Below, one piece after another: positions 15,985 through 24,990 of a stretch of DNA of 64,000 nucleotides. Source of the stretch: Candidatus Gastranaerophilus phascolarcticola (lineage in GTDB: Bacteria; Cyanobacteriota; Vampirovibrionia; Gastranaerophilales; Gastranaerophilaceae); assembly GCA_001899335.1 (NCBI GenBank), contig MOYE01000002.1:27553-91552 (forward strand), given 5' to 3'. Numbering within the stretch: the first letter of the stretch is position 1; each line of letters starts with the position of its first letter. The notes beneath the pieces are model-generated. The model saw only the letters and a list, made by a program, of their open reading frames with translations. It was not told where the DNA came from and searched no databases. A program made the position numbers and the translations under genes.

Positions 15985-17184
15985 TTAAATTGAGTTTTCG
16001 TAGATTTCTCTAACGACATCTTTGGAGTTTCCGCTCGGACCGATGTCGATAAGTCCTGCAAGCGATGGCGTTGTAAACACAAGGTTCGTAAGTTTTTCAA
16101 CATCGTCTTTTGTGAATCCTTCATCACTTAATTTTTCAGGAACACCGACTGATTTAAGCCATTCGTAAACTTCATTGCCGGCTTTTTCAGCGTCAGCGGC
16201 TTCCGGTTTCAAGCCCGGTGCGATTGGCTCTAAAATGTAGGCAAGAGTGTTTGCTCTGTCTTTATAAATTGTTTTAATAACGGCCGGTAAAAGCATCGCT
16301 AAACCTAAACCGTGTGAAAGTTCGTGTTTTACTGCGCTTAATGGGTGCTCAAGTGCGTGGGTGTAGTGGAGCAATCCGTTATCAAAGCATACGCCGCCCA
16401 TCATTGCCGCGTAAGCTAAGAAATATCTTGCCTCTAAATCGTCAGGATTAGCGATTGCTTTTGGAAGATATTTTGCAACGAGTGTGATAACTTCTCTTGC
16501 AAGAGTTATGGTGTAAGGTGACGCAACTGTTGATGTCGCAGCTTCTACAACGTGGTTAACTGCGTCGATTGAAACAAATCTTGTTTGTTTTGGTGAAAGT
16601 TTTGTCATTAATTCCGGGTCATCAATTGCGAACATCGGATAAATACAATCGTATGCAATTGCCGGTTTGAAATCTTTTTCAGGAACTGTTACAACCGCAA
16701 AACGGTTTGTTTCTGTACCTGTTCCGTGAGTTAAGTTGATAGAAACTATAGGTGCAGCTTTTGTAGGTTCAAATTTAAATTCCATAAGGTCGTTAGCGGT
16801 TTTGTCAGGGTATTCCATAAGGATAGCTGTAGCTTTACCTGCGTCAGTCGGAGAACCTCCGCCGATAGCGATAACAGCTTGTGCTCCGAAATCTTTAGCC
16901 ATTTTAACAGCATCGTTTACGTGATGAGTTGTAGGGTTCGGTGTAACCTGGTCGTAATTTACGTAGCCGATTTCTTTATCTTTTAACGCTTTTTCAACGT
17001 AATCCCAGGCGCCTGTCGCTTTGTAAGCGTTGCGTCCTGACATAACAATAACTTTGTTGATGCCTTTTTCTTTTAAAACTTTAGCAATGTCGTTAATCTT
17101 TCTAATTGCGCCAACACCAAAATAAACGGATGTACGAGTGCGAATTTCTCTAACTTCATTGATTTTCATGTCATTTTCCCACAT
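15985..17184 (-). CDS. Iron-containing alcohol dehydrogenase
   Basis: A 399-residue group III alcohol dehydrogenase. NAD(P) is bound by AIGGGSPTDAGK near residues 106-117. The metal site comes from the Asp/His run: SIDAVNHVVEA near 205, LHYTHALEHPLSA near 270 and HELSHGLGLAMLLP near 285. It should interconvert an aldehyde and alcohol during fermentation; the substrate (ethanol, butanol, 1,3-propanediol or lactaldehyde) is not determinable. ATG 17184 has AGGAGG 5 nt upstream. The 100-bp leader contains a second AAGGAGG and a GTTCTT/AAGAAC hairpin, so regulation through the leader is possible. Confidence 0.93.
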   Translation of the reverse strand: MWENDMKINEVREIRTRTSVYFGVGAIRKINDIAKVLKEKGINKVIVMSGRNAYKATGAWDYVEKALKDKEIGYVNYDQVTPNPTTHHVNDAVKMAKDFGAQAVIAIGGGSPTDAGKATAILMEYPDKTANDLMEFKFEPTKAAPIVSINLTHGTGTETNRFAVVTVPEKDFKPAIAYDCIYPMFAIDDPELMTKLSPKQTRFVSIDAVNHVVEAATSTVASPYTITLAREVITLVAKYLPKAIANPDDLEARYFLAYAAMMGGVCFDNGLLHYTHALEHPLSAVKHELSHGLGLAMLLPAVIKTIYKDRANTLAYILEPIAPGLKPEAADAEKAGNEVYEWLKSVGVPEKLSDEGFTKDDVEKLTNLVFTTPSLAGLIDIGPSGNSKDVVREIYENSI

Positions 17185-17287
17185 AATAACCTCCTATGTT
17201 TACCGTTGAAGTTCTTACCAAGAACGACGAAAGTGTGGTAAAAACCTCCTTTATCAAAACGACATGGAGATTATAGCACAAAAAGCA

Positions 17288-20200
17288 TTACTTTTTAAAC
17301 TTAGTAAGTAAATTATTTTCTGCGGAAACCGGTGTTGAAGTTTCGACCGGTGCGGTGTTTTCTGTTGGGATTACGTTTGCATAATAGCGGTGGTCTTGAA
17401 GATCATCCATTGCGGATTTTACACCCAATCTGCCTGCGCGAAGTTGGATTTCTGCAAGCCAAGACTCAATTACGTAGGTCATTACGGCTGTGAATGCTAT
17501 CCAGCTTATGCCGGCAATTTGAAGTGCCTTTTTGATTTGCGGTGTTGCAAACATTTGCATAATCTTACCTGATTTGAACGCCTCAACAAATTTATCAGGA
17601 TTTTCGTTGAATTGTTTAATCATTGCTGACATTATGCGTTTTGATTCTTCTTTCGGAATATTATCCCAAACTTTTGACATATTATTCAGAATTTTAACGA
17701 CGCTTTCTTTTTCCCAGCCGCCGATTGGTGAACCGCTGACGAGTTTTATGTATGCCTCATTATCCATATCTTTGATTGAATTTGCGAGGGAGGAGAGACC
17801 TTTTTTAGGGTCGGCGATTAGGTCAAGACTGAATACTGTGTCACCCAGACCTTTTTTGCCGGCAAGTTGTGCTGCTGAATTTACACCTTTTGCTACATCT
17901 GCTATTTTTTCAAGGTAGCCAGGAACATTTTTCAATTGAAGCGGAATCGTTTGTCCGTTTACGTATTTTGAAATGTCTGTCGTATCAACGAATTGCATAT
18001 ATTTGTCTTTGGAAACTTTTTCGACTCCTGTTAGGATAGTCTGCAATGCGTTTTGTACGGTTTGTTTATCTGCGAGTTTGCCGGAGAGTTCATTTAATTC
18101 CGGTACTAATTCTTGTGCTACGCCGAGTTTTTTATTACCAAGAACTTTTTGGACAAATTTATCTTGAAGTTCCAGAATTGCTTCGCTCAATTTTTCGGTT
18201 TTTACGTTGCCTTCCCAGTCTTTGAGCGAATCAAGAAGTGCTTGTTTTGCTTTGTCAAAACGCTCTGCCGGCATTGCGTTTAGAGACTCTTTGTTAAGCG
18301 TTAAAATGTCAAGAATATCGGCACGGGTTTCGGTGTTTTTGATTTGTCTTATGTTGTACAAAATATCGTCGGAAGATGTCCATTCGCCGGAATTTTTGCG
18401 TATCATCGAGCCAATTTTGTAGAGTTCGTCAATTTGTTCCTGATCGGACATCGCACGGAAACTTTCGGAGAAATGTTTTCTTGCGTTATGTACGCCTTTT
18501 GAAATTATTTCGCCGATAGGGGTTTCAAGGATGTCGATATCTTTTAACGCTGCTGTGAGAGTCGTTTTTGTTGTATCTGTGTTGTTAACTACGTGTGCAA
18601 CATTCTTTTCTACGCCGCCAAGGTATTTTTTGAAAAGTTTTGATTTAAGAATACCTGTAGATGTTGCGATAACATTAGTAATCTTTTCTGTAATTTTTGC
18701 CGGAGTATATTTGCCGCGGGCGGTTTGAATACCAAAGTAAATCAACGGCGAAATCATTGCTAAAGCACCTGCACCGTAAACCAGCGGCTGCATTGTTTCT
18801 ATTGCGGCTTCGGTTGCTTCTGAATAAGCCTGAGATTTGTCGTCAACTTTATCAAATGTGTTGAAAACTTTTGCCTGTAAGTTTTTAGCATCGCGGAGTT
18901 GTTCATCCGTTACGTCAAGTTTTTTCAATTCGGCATTTAACGCCTGTTTACGTTTGAAATCATTATTTCTGTACTGGTTGTATTTCCACCAGTCACGTAA
19001 AATCCGCGGAATAAAGAGGGCGTATTCTTTAATTTTTGATTCTTTTTTATCAGTATTTTTAACGTCTTTTACTTCATCGAGTTCGGAGTCTGCGTAGCCA
19101 ATGAAGTTTGTCGGGTCTTTTTCCAGTTCGCGTTTTGCGGTGAAACGACCTGCACGTGATGCGTCTTTTTGAAGTTTTAACGCGATAATTGCACTAGGGA
19201 ACGCTGCAAGAACACCTGCTGCCATACCCATAATCCATTTTGCCTTACCGCTGTGCGCCATTTGACCGGCTAGTAAAGTTTTACCTTTCTTAACGGCTGC
19301 GTCAAAATTGGAAAGTTTTTTAACTTCTTTGTCTAAATTTTCGTGGCTTTTATTTCTAAAATATTTATCCCATTGCTTTCTTGTTTGCGGGATTCCGGTT
19401 AATTCACCGTAAAATTCTTTCCAAGCTGATTTATATTTAGGGTCTTTTTTGTCTAAATCTTTGAATGCTGCCCAAGTAGTTTTGGCATCTTCGGAACCGT
19501 TCTTTTCAACAAAATTGCCGACCCATTTTTTGATTAAGCCTGTTTTTTCTAAACCTAATTGCAAGCCAAGACCGATTGCACCCCCAACGATTGGGAATGT
19601 GTTCATAATTACGCTTGCGGTTGTTTCCATCTGTTCAGAATATTTTTCAGCTCTGTTATTAAGATGTTTTATTGTGCGTTGGATAACTTCCTGGTCTTTT
19701 TTAGCCTGAAGAATTTCAGCATCGGTTAGCGGTCGTTCTACGATTGATTGCTGTTTATCACGGAGTTTTTTCGTTCTGTTGTAGTTGTCACGGTCGCGTA
19801 AAAGCTCACGTATACTTGTAAACAACCCTTTTTTAAGTTTATCTTTTCTGTCTTTTTTAAGTTTTTCCGGGTGTTTGTCAAGTTCTGCTTTTGCCTTGGC
19901 GATTTGTTCCGGGGTGTAATTTACGAAAGATTTAGGGTCTTTAAGCTCTCTGCGTGCCTGAAAACGTGCAATACGGGAGCTGTCTACCTGTAATTTTGTT
20001 TCGTAAACATTACCTAAGAACCAGCTTACAAGCCCGACTACAGGTACTGCAATCCAGGCGTATTTTGCTTTTTTTGTAATTTGTTTGCTGGTATTTTTCC
20101 AGGTTTTATTCATCTCAAGGGCTTCGGCTTGAAGAGTTTTGTCAGTAATAGATTCTAAAAATCTCTTGCCGCCGCGCAAATCGTGTGGGTCAAAACGCAT

Positions 20201-20629
20201 ATTTTTGATTACTTCGCCGTTTGGTTTTCTTATTTCTGCGCTTTTATTAAGTTTTTCTATAAGCTCTTGAGTCTTTTTGTCTTTATCAAAGGTTTCACGT
20301 GCAGCTTTAAGCTGTTTGTTCGCTTTTACACCCAAATTCCAAGCCATATAGGCGGTAGCACCACCGCCGGCAAGCATTGTAAGTGTTGAAATTCCGGCAG
20401 TTGCGGTTTCGACGTTTTCGGCAACGCTTTCGGAGTGGTCGTCCATTACGTCAATTACATTAATAAGGGTTTCGCCTAGTTCCTTTGCCCTTTCTATCTC
20501 ATCAGGAGTCGGAGCGTGTTTCGCCTGATACGCCTTTCTTTGGGCGTCTTTATCACGCTGCTGCTGTTCCCAACGGTCTAATTGGCTGCTATTTTTTCGT
20601 ACTTCGTTTAGTGATCTGAAAAAATCCAT
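17288..20629 (-). CDS. Large membrane protein with threefold internal repeat, unknown
   Basis: A 1113-residue protein with no recognised family, and the longest gene here. Two modules alternate three times. Module A (an SE-rich helix then a glycine/alanine-rich membrane segment) is at about 43-100, 303-360 and 575-636. Module B (hydrophobic segment then RxARFxARREL-type charged helix and a DP.SF..Y tail) is at about 187-242, 463-515 and, degenerate, 1050-1095. Between A3 and B3 lies a roughly 400-residue soluble, helical, lysine-rich region. There is no signal peptide. The layout suggests a scaffold anchored at several points to the membrane. It is transcribed alone; the start has no strong ribosome-binding site. 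Confidence 0.7.
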   Translation of the reverse strand: MDFFRSLNEVRKNSSQLDRWEQQQRDKDAQRKAYQAKHAPTPDEIERAKELGETLINVIDVMDDHSESVAENVETATAGISTLTMLAGGGATAYMAWNLGVKANKQLKAARETFDKDKKTQELIEKLNKSAEIRKPNGEVIKNMRFDPHDLRGGKRFLESITDKTLQAEALEMNKTWKNTSKQITKKAKYAWIAVPVVGLVSWFLGNVYETKLQVDSSRIARFQARRELKDPKSFVNYTPEQIAKAKAELDKHPEKLKKDRKDKLKKGLFTSIRELLRDRDNYNRTKKLRDKQQSIVERPLTDAEILQAKKDQEVIQRTIKHLNNRAEKYSEQMETTASVIMNTFPIVGGAIGLGLQLGLEKTGLIKKWVGNFVEKNGSEDAKTTWAAFKDLDKKDPKYKSAWKEFYGELTGIPQTRKQWDKYFRNKSHENLDKEVKKLSNFDAAVKKGKTLLAGQMAHSGKAKWIMGMAAGVLAAFPSAIIALKLQKDASRAGRFTAKRELEKDPTNFIGYADSELDEVKDVKNTDKKESKIKEYALFIPRILRDWWKYNQYRNNDFKRKQALNAELKKLDVTDEQLRDAKNLQAKVFNTFDKVDDKSQAYSEATEAAIETMQPLVYGAGALAMISPLIYFGIQTARGKYTPAKITEKITNVIATSTGILKSKLFKKYLGGVEKNVAHVVNNTDTTKTTLTAALKDIDILETPIGEIISKGVHNARKHFSESFRAMSDQEQIDELYKIGSMIRKNSGEWTSSDDILYNIRQIKNTETRADILDILTLNKESLNAMPAERFDKAKQALLDSLKDWEGNVKTEKLSEAILELQDKFVQKVLGNKKLGVAQELVPELNELSGKLADKQTVQNALQTILTGVEKVSKDKYMQFVDTTDISKYVNGQTIPLQLKNVPGYLEKIADVAKGVNSAAQLAGKKGLGDTVFSLDLIADPKKGLSSLANSIKDMDNEAYIKLVSGSPIGGWEKESVVKILNNMSKVWDNIPKEESKRIMSAMIKQFNENPDKFVEAFKSGKIMQMFATPQIKKALQIAGISWIAFTAVMTYVIESWLAEIQLRAGRLGVKSAMDDLQDHRYYANVIPTENTAPVETSTPVSAENNLLTKFKK

Positions 20630-20685
20630 AGTTTTCCCTAGTTTCCCTTATATATATTAAAGGATATGCATAGGATTTTTTGCGT

Positions 20686-21276
20686 TTACCGGTGAGAAAT
20701 GTTAAAAATTGTTACGTCTGTTGCAGCGTCTAGTGACAGATTGAACCCCTGTTCTTCTAATGATTTTTTGGTAAGCATAAGTCCCAAACCGGAACCGTTT
20801 TCTTTTGTTGTGAAACCGTCTGTAAAAATCTTTTCCCGAATTTCTGCCGGAATTGGTTCGCCGTTGTTTTCGATTAAAATATCGTTGCCGCGGGGGTAAA
20901 TTTTTACTTCTGTTGCACCGGCTTCAATTGCGTTTTTGATTATGTTTACAAGCGCAGAGGTGAATTTATTTTTGTCGGCGCGGATAACTGTCGCAGCTGG
21001 AATTTCGTCCACAAACGTAATATCTTTATAAGCCTTGCAAATTTCAATTGCCCCGGCAATTAAGTTTGCAAGGCTTAATTCCTGCAGACGAACTTCGCGT
21101 AATGAGCTTGCGCAATCCGCAATCAATGATAACGAATTTTTGATATTATCAATCGCGCGCGTCAGAGTTTCGTCCTCAATACCTTTTTTATTGAGAATCT
21201 TACGAATAATTTCCGTGTACAAATCGCACACGGAAATTTGATTCTTTATTTCATGAAATACACTTTTTTCTTTCAT
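20686..21276 (-). CDS. Sensor histidine kinase (cytoplasmic, short)
   Basis: A 196-residue kinase with an N-terminal phospho-acceptor helix containing FHEIKNQISVCDLY (candidate His near residue 8). A complete HATPase domain follows: N-box NIIKNAIEAGA near 105-115, G1-like DILIENNGEPIP, and G2 ENGSGLGLMLTKKSLEEQG near 158-176. There is no sensor or membrane part, so it must be controlled by a partner or by the short N-terminus. It overlaps the response regulator stop as TAATG, making a clear two-component pair. Confidence 0.88.
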   Translation of the reverse strand: MKEKSVFHEIKNQISVCDLYTEIIRKILNKKGIEDETLTRAIDNIKNSLSLIADCASSLREVRLQELSLANLIAGAIEICKAYKDITFVDEIPAATVIRADKNKFTSALVNIIKNAIEAGATEVKIYPRGNDILIENNGEPIPAEIREKIFTDGFTTKENGSGLGLMLTKKSLEEQGFNLSLDAATDVTIFNISHR

Positions 21277-21974
21277 TATGCGGAGATTTTAACTCTCTTT
21301 TTGTTGCCGAAACCGTTTTTCAATGCGTATAGAACCGCTTGAGTTCTGTCGTTTACCTGCAATTTTTGGAAAATGCTGTTAACGTGGGTTTTAACTGTTG
21401 TTTCGGAGATGAATAATTTTGTTGCTACGCTTTTGTAGTTTTCACCCTCTGTAAGAAGTTCCAAAACCTCTTCTTCTCTGTTGGTAAGGTTTGAGAGAAG
21501 GTTTTCGCCGCAAGCCGGTGAGGTTTCCATTTTGTGTGATTTTTGGAAGTATTCAAAGAATCTTGCTGAAAGTGTTGACGGTAAGAAGATTTTACCTGCA
21601 AGAACTTCTTCGATAGCTCTGATTAACTGGGTTGATGCCATAGTTTTTAAGATGTAACCTTTAGCACCTAATTTCATTGCTCTGAAGATTAAATCTGAAT
21701 CATCATATCCGCTTAATGAGATGATTTTAACGCCCAAACCAAGTTTGTCAATTTCCTGAATTGCTTGTAAACCGTCTTTTTCAGGCATATTGATGTCCAT
21801 TAAAATTACATCCGGTCTGTATTTTTTAACCATTGTAATCCCAACGTTTGCACTTGTCGTTGTCGCAACAACGTCAAAAGTTCCTTCGATTTCGATTAAT
21901 TCTTTTACGCCTCTCAAGTGATTTGCGTTGTCGTCAATCAATAAAACTTTTGCGTTTCTTTTAAACTCTCTCAT
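21276..21974 (-). CDS. NarL/LuxR-type response regulator
   Basis: A 232-residue two-component regulator. The receiver domain occupies about 8-125, with LIDDN acidic residues, phospho-acceptor Asp in DVILMDINMPEKDG near 57, and a Lys in GYILKTMAS near 109. The LuxR-type HTH occupies about 160-225 (LTNREEEVLELLTEGENYKSVA and ISETTVKTHVNSIFQKLQV). It should bind DNA when phosphorylated by the kinase encoded next. AAAGGGAG precedes the ATG by 7 nt. Targets are not evident in the window. Confidence 0.93.
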   Translation of the reverse strand: MREFKRNAKVLLIDDNANHLRGVKELIEIEGTFDVVATTTSANVGITMVKKYRPDVILMDINMPEKDGLQAIQEIDKLGLGVKIISLSGYDDSDLIFRAMKLGAKGYILKTMASTQLIRAIEEVLAGKIFLPSTLSARFFEYFQKSHKMETSPACGENLLSNLTNREEEVLELLTEGENYKSVATKLFISETTVKTHVNSIFQKLQVNDRTQAVLYALKNGFGNKKRVKISA

Positions 21975-22189
21975 TATTTTAGCTCCCTTTTTTCTTCCCT
22001 CTACGTTTTTAATACTACATTTTTTGCAGGGTATTTACATCCATGGACTGGTCGATATTAACGAGATTTCGGTAGGATAAATAAATCTAAATCTAAAGAT
22101 TGAGAAAACCCCTCAATCATGCTCTACACCATGCTTTCGACCATGACCTAAATCTTTTATGGTATAATTTTTGTGTCAAGGAGTGTAGT

Positions 22190-23251
22190 ATGAATATTGT
22201 AATTTTTTTAATCGGTTTTATATTAGGGGTTGGATTAGCGTTTGGGCTCCAGTTTGTGCTCTCTAAAAACGCTAAAGCACGTGAAGAAGAACTTTATAAG
22301 CGTATGCAGACAGAGTTTGAAAATACGGCGTTGAAAATTTTTAATAATTCCTCCGATTCAATTACATCAAAGAACGCAGAGTCGCTTGACCGTATCTTGA
22401 AACAGTTTAAGGAACGGATTGAGGATTTTGAAAAACATAATAATGAAAACGCACGCCTTGAACGTGATAAACTTGTTGCTTTTGATAATAATATTCAGAC
22501 TTTTATTAAAGCCGGAAACCAAATTTCGCAGGATGCTGCGTCCTTGGTAAAAGTTATGAAAGCTGACAACAGAACAAGCGGACGCTGGGGTGAGCTGGTT
22601 TTAGAACGTGTTTTTGAAACCTCCGGTTTGCGAAAAGGAGAAGAATACGACGTGCAGACGGTTGTTACGGAGGGCAGACCTGACGCGGTTGTTTATCTGC
22701 CTGAAAATAAAAAAGTTTTTGTTGACGCGAAAACCTCTTTTGCGTCCTGGGATAATTATCTTAACGCGCAGTCGGATGAGGAGCGTGCGTTGTATTTGCG
22801 TGAGTTTAAGCATTCCTTGAAAACCCATATCAGCGGGCTTTCAAAACGTGAATATGCTGATGAAAATTCGTTCCCGTATGTAATGATGTTTATTCCGATT
22901 GAAAGCTGTTATTCCCTCGTATTCTGCGATGACTGTGAATTATGGAAATTTGCCTGGGACAAGAAAGTTATGCCGGTTTCTCCGTCAACGCTTCTTGCGT
23001 CTTTGAAAATTGTTAATTCTTTTATGGCTCTTGACAGGCAGAACAAAAATGCGCAAGAAATTGTCAAACTTTGCACCGGAATGCTTGATAAATTTGCGGC
23101 ACTTCTTGCGGATTTGAAAAAGACCCGTGACGGACTAAACGCTGCGATTACAAAACTTGACGGACGCGGAAATATGATTGGCCAAATTGAACGCCTTGAA
23201 AAACTCGGCGTTAAATCAACAAAAGAAATTCAGATGGTTGAAATAGAGTAA
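22190..23251 (+). CDS. rmuC: RmuC family DNA recombination protein
   Basis: A 353-residue protein with an N-terminal membrane anchor (IVIFLIGFILGVGLAFG), a coiled coil to about residue 100 and the RmuC nuclease-like domain. The domain has GRWGELVLERVFETSGLRKGEEYDVQ and GRPDAVVYLPENKKVFVDAKTSFASW, the PD-(D/E)XK-like core. RmuC limits sequence inversions at short inverted repeats. I chose ATG 22190, with AAGGAG 6 nt upstream and TATAAT at 22163-22168, over an in-frame TTG at 22100. First gene of a run to purB. Confidence 0.93.
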   Translation: MNIVIFLIGFILGVGLAFGLQFVLSKNAKAREEELYKRMQTEFENTALKIFNNSSDSITSKNAESLDRILKQFKERIEDFEKHNNENARLERDKLVAFDNNIQTFIKAGNQISQDAASLVKVMKADNRTSGRWGELVLERVFETSGLRKGEEYDVQTVVTEGRPDAVVYLPENKKVFVDAKTSFASWDNYLNAQSDEERALYLREFKHSLKTHISGLSKREYADENSFPYVMMFIPIESCYSLVFCDDCELWKFAWDKKVMPVSPSTLLASLKIVNSFMALDRQNKNAQEIVKLCTGMLDKFAALLADLKKTRDGLNAAITKLDGRGNMIGQIERLEKLGVKSTKEIQMVEIE

Positions 23252-23271
23252 AATCATGATAGGATAGGTTT

Positions 23272-23691
23272 ATGAAACATATATTTGAACAAAAAGTTTT
23301 TTACGCAGACACTGACGCTTACGGCGTTGTATGGCACGGTTCATACCTTCGCTGGCTCGAAATGGGGCGTGTTTACTGGTGTGAGGCAAACGGACACCGT
23401 TTGCAAGAACTTGAGGCGCAAAATGTAGTACTTCCGGTGACAAACCTCAACATTCGCTACAAACGCTCTGCACGCTTGGATGACCAGCTTTCAATTCATA
23501 CGTGGGTTTCTGCTTTTAACGGAACATCTGTAACCTTTACGCAAGAAATTTACGCAAATGGTTCCAATAAACCTTATATTATTGCAGATGTTGAAGTCGT
23601 TGCAATTACGGCGGATGAGGGCAAACTTTACCGCAAAATGCCGGAAGTTCTTGCAACTGTCTTTGAAAAGGAGCTGTTATGTCAGGTGTAA
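23272..23691 (+). CDS. Acyl-CoA thioesterase, YbgC/4HBT type
   Basis: A 139-residue hotdog-fold thioesterase of standard length. YADTDAYGVVWHGSYLRWLEMGRVYW near residues 10-35 contains the family Asp/His signature. RYKRSARLDDQLSIHTWV forms the second strand region. It hydrolyses acyl-CoA thioesters, with short-chain or 4-hydroxybenzoyl-like substrates in relatives. The 3' end overlaps the pseudouridine synthase by 13 bp, so the products are translated from one message. Confidence 0.88.
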   Translation: MKHIFEQKVFYADTDAYGVVWHGSYLRWLEMGRVYWCEANGHRLQELEAQNVVLPVTNLNIRYKRSARLDDQLSIHTWVSAFNGTSVTFTQEIYANGSNKPYIIADVEVVAITADEGKLYRKMPEVLATVFEKELLCQV

Positions 23692-24413
23692 GATTAAATA
23701 AGTATATTGCGTCTTCAGGGCTTTGTTCGCGTCGTAAAGCTGATGAACTCATCGAAAGCGGCGTTGTTCAGGTTAACGGCAAAACCGTCAGAGAACTCGG
23801 GTTCCTTGTGCAGGAAAAAGACAAGGTTTTTGTTGATAAAAAAATGGTTCGCCCTGTAAAACACGAATACTATAAATTTTTTAAACCTGCCGGCTACATT
23901 ACAACCGCAGACGACGAAAAAGGGCGCAAAACAATTTATGACCTTTTACCTGAAAACTTATACCATCTTAAACCGGTCGGGCGCTTGGATAAAGATTCAA
24001 CCGGGCTTTTGATTTTAACAAACGACGGTGAACTTATAAATCAGCTTACGCATCCGTCTGTTAAGGTTCCGAAAGTTTATCTTGTGTCTGTAAACGCGCG
24101 TGTTCACAAGCACGAACTTGAACAAATGGCGCTCGGTATTGAAATCGAAAAAGGCAAAATGGCTTACGCCGATATCACGGTTCTTGAACAGGACAACAGC
24201 TCAACTACAATGAAAATTACTCTTTTCCAGGGCTTGAACAGACAAATTCGTAAGATGTTTGAACACTTTGGCTATGAAGTTAAGAGTTTGAAACGAGTTC
24301 AGCACGCAACCGTATCAATTGAGGGGTTGAAACGCGGTGAGTTTAAACCAATTAAACCGCAGGCGATAAAAGAATTGAAGAACTTCTTGAACAGGATTGG
24401 GGCGGATGATTAA
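23679..24413 (+). CDS. RsuA/RluB family pseudouridine synthase
   Basis: A 244-residue rRNA pseudouridine synthase. The N-terminal S4 RNA-binding domain (RLNKYIASSGLCSRRKADELIESG) leads into the catalytic core, with GRLDKDSTGLLILTNDG near 103-119 holding the catalytic Asp and GLNRQIRKMFEHFGY near 187-200. It acts on 23S or 16S helices; RluB versus RsuA cannot be settled here. ATG 23679 lies inside the thioesterase gene and has GGAG upstream. The stop overlaps the start of coaE. Confidence 0.92.
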   Translation: MSGVRLNKYIASSGLCSRRKADELIESGVVQVNGKTVRELGFLVQEKDKVFVDKKMVRPVKHEYYKFFKPAGYITTADDEKGRKTIYDLLPENLYHLKPVGRLDKDSTGLLILTNDGELINQLTHPSVKVPKVYLVSVNARVHKHELEQMALGIEIEKGKMAYADITVLEQDNSSTTMKITLFQGLNRQIRKMFEHFGYEVKSLKRVQHATVSIEGLKRGEFKPIKPQAIKELKNFLNRIGADD

Positions 24414-24990
24414 AATTGCGATTGCAGGAAATATTGCGTCAGGCAAGACCGCTGTTGAGGGCTTTTTCAGAGAAAAAGGCTACGATGTTATCGACACCGA
24501 CAAAATAGGTCACGAAATTTTAAATTCGCACGCGGACGAGATTATCGACGCGTTTGAGGGTGAAGATATCTCGACAAACGGCAAAATTGACCGCCAAAAA
24601 CTTGGTGCCGTTGTGTTTGCAAGTTATCACGCACGCAAAAAGCTCGAAAATATTGTTCATCCGGTTATCCGTCGTCGTTTGGAAGAATATTTCATGGCGC
24701 AGAGGGGTGAAAAAGTTATTCTTGTTGCAATTCCGCTTGTGTTTGAAGCGAAAATGGAGGATTTATTCGACAAAATCATTTTTGTTTTCGCAGACGATGA
24801 AACCCGTCTAGAACGTTTGATGGCGCGTAATAACCTTTCGCAGGAAGACGCGATGCGCCGGATAAATTCGCAGATGTCTCAGTTTATGAAACTTGAAGAA
24901 AGCGATTATGTGTTCCACAACAACGGAACTTTGGAAAATTTAAAAAATCAGGTGGATGATTTTTGCCGCCGGATACTGGAGGTTCAATGA
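24406..24990 (+). CDS. coaE: Dephospho-CoA kinase
   Basis: A 194-residue P-loop kinase for the last step of coenzyme A synthesis. The Walker A is AGNIASGKTAVEG, followed by DTDKIGHEIL, the family Asp motif. VHPVIRRRLEEY, VAIPLVFEAKMEDLFD and a lid with ARNNLSQEDAMRRINSQM follow. The canonical GTGKS-type loop reads NIASGKT. I chose ATG 24406 over a TTG at 24397 because it starts right at the first beta strand. It overlaps both neighbours by a few bases. Confidence 0.94.
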   Translation: MIKIAIAGNIASGKTAVEGFFREKGYDVIDTDKIGHEILNSHADEIIDAFEGEDISTNGKIDRQKLGAVVFASYHARKKLENIVHPVIRRRLEEYFMAQRGEKVILVAIPLVFEAKMEDLFDKIIFVFADDETRLERLMARNNLSQEDAMRRINSQMSQFMKLEESDYVFHNNGTLENLKNQVDDFCRRILEVQ

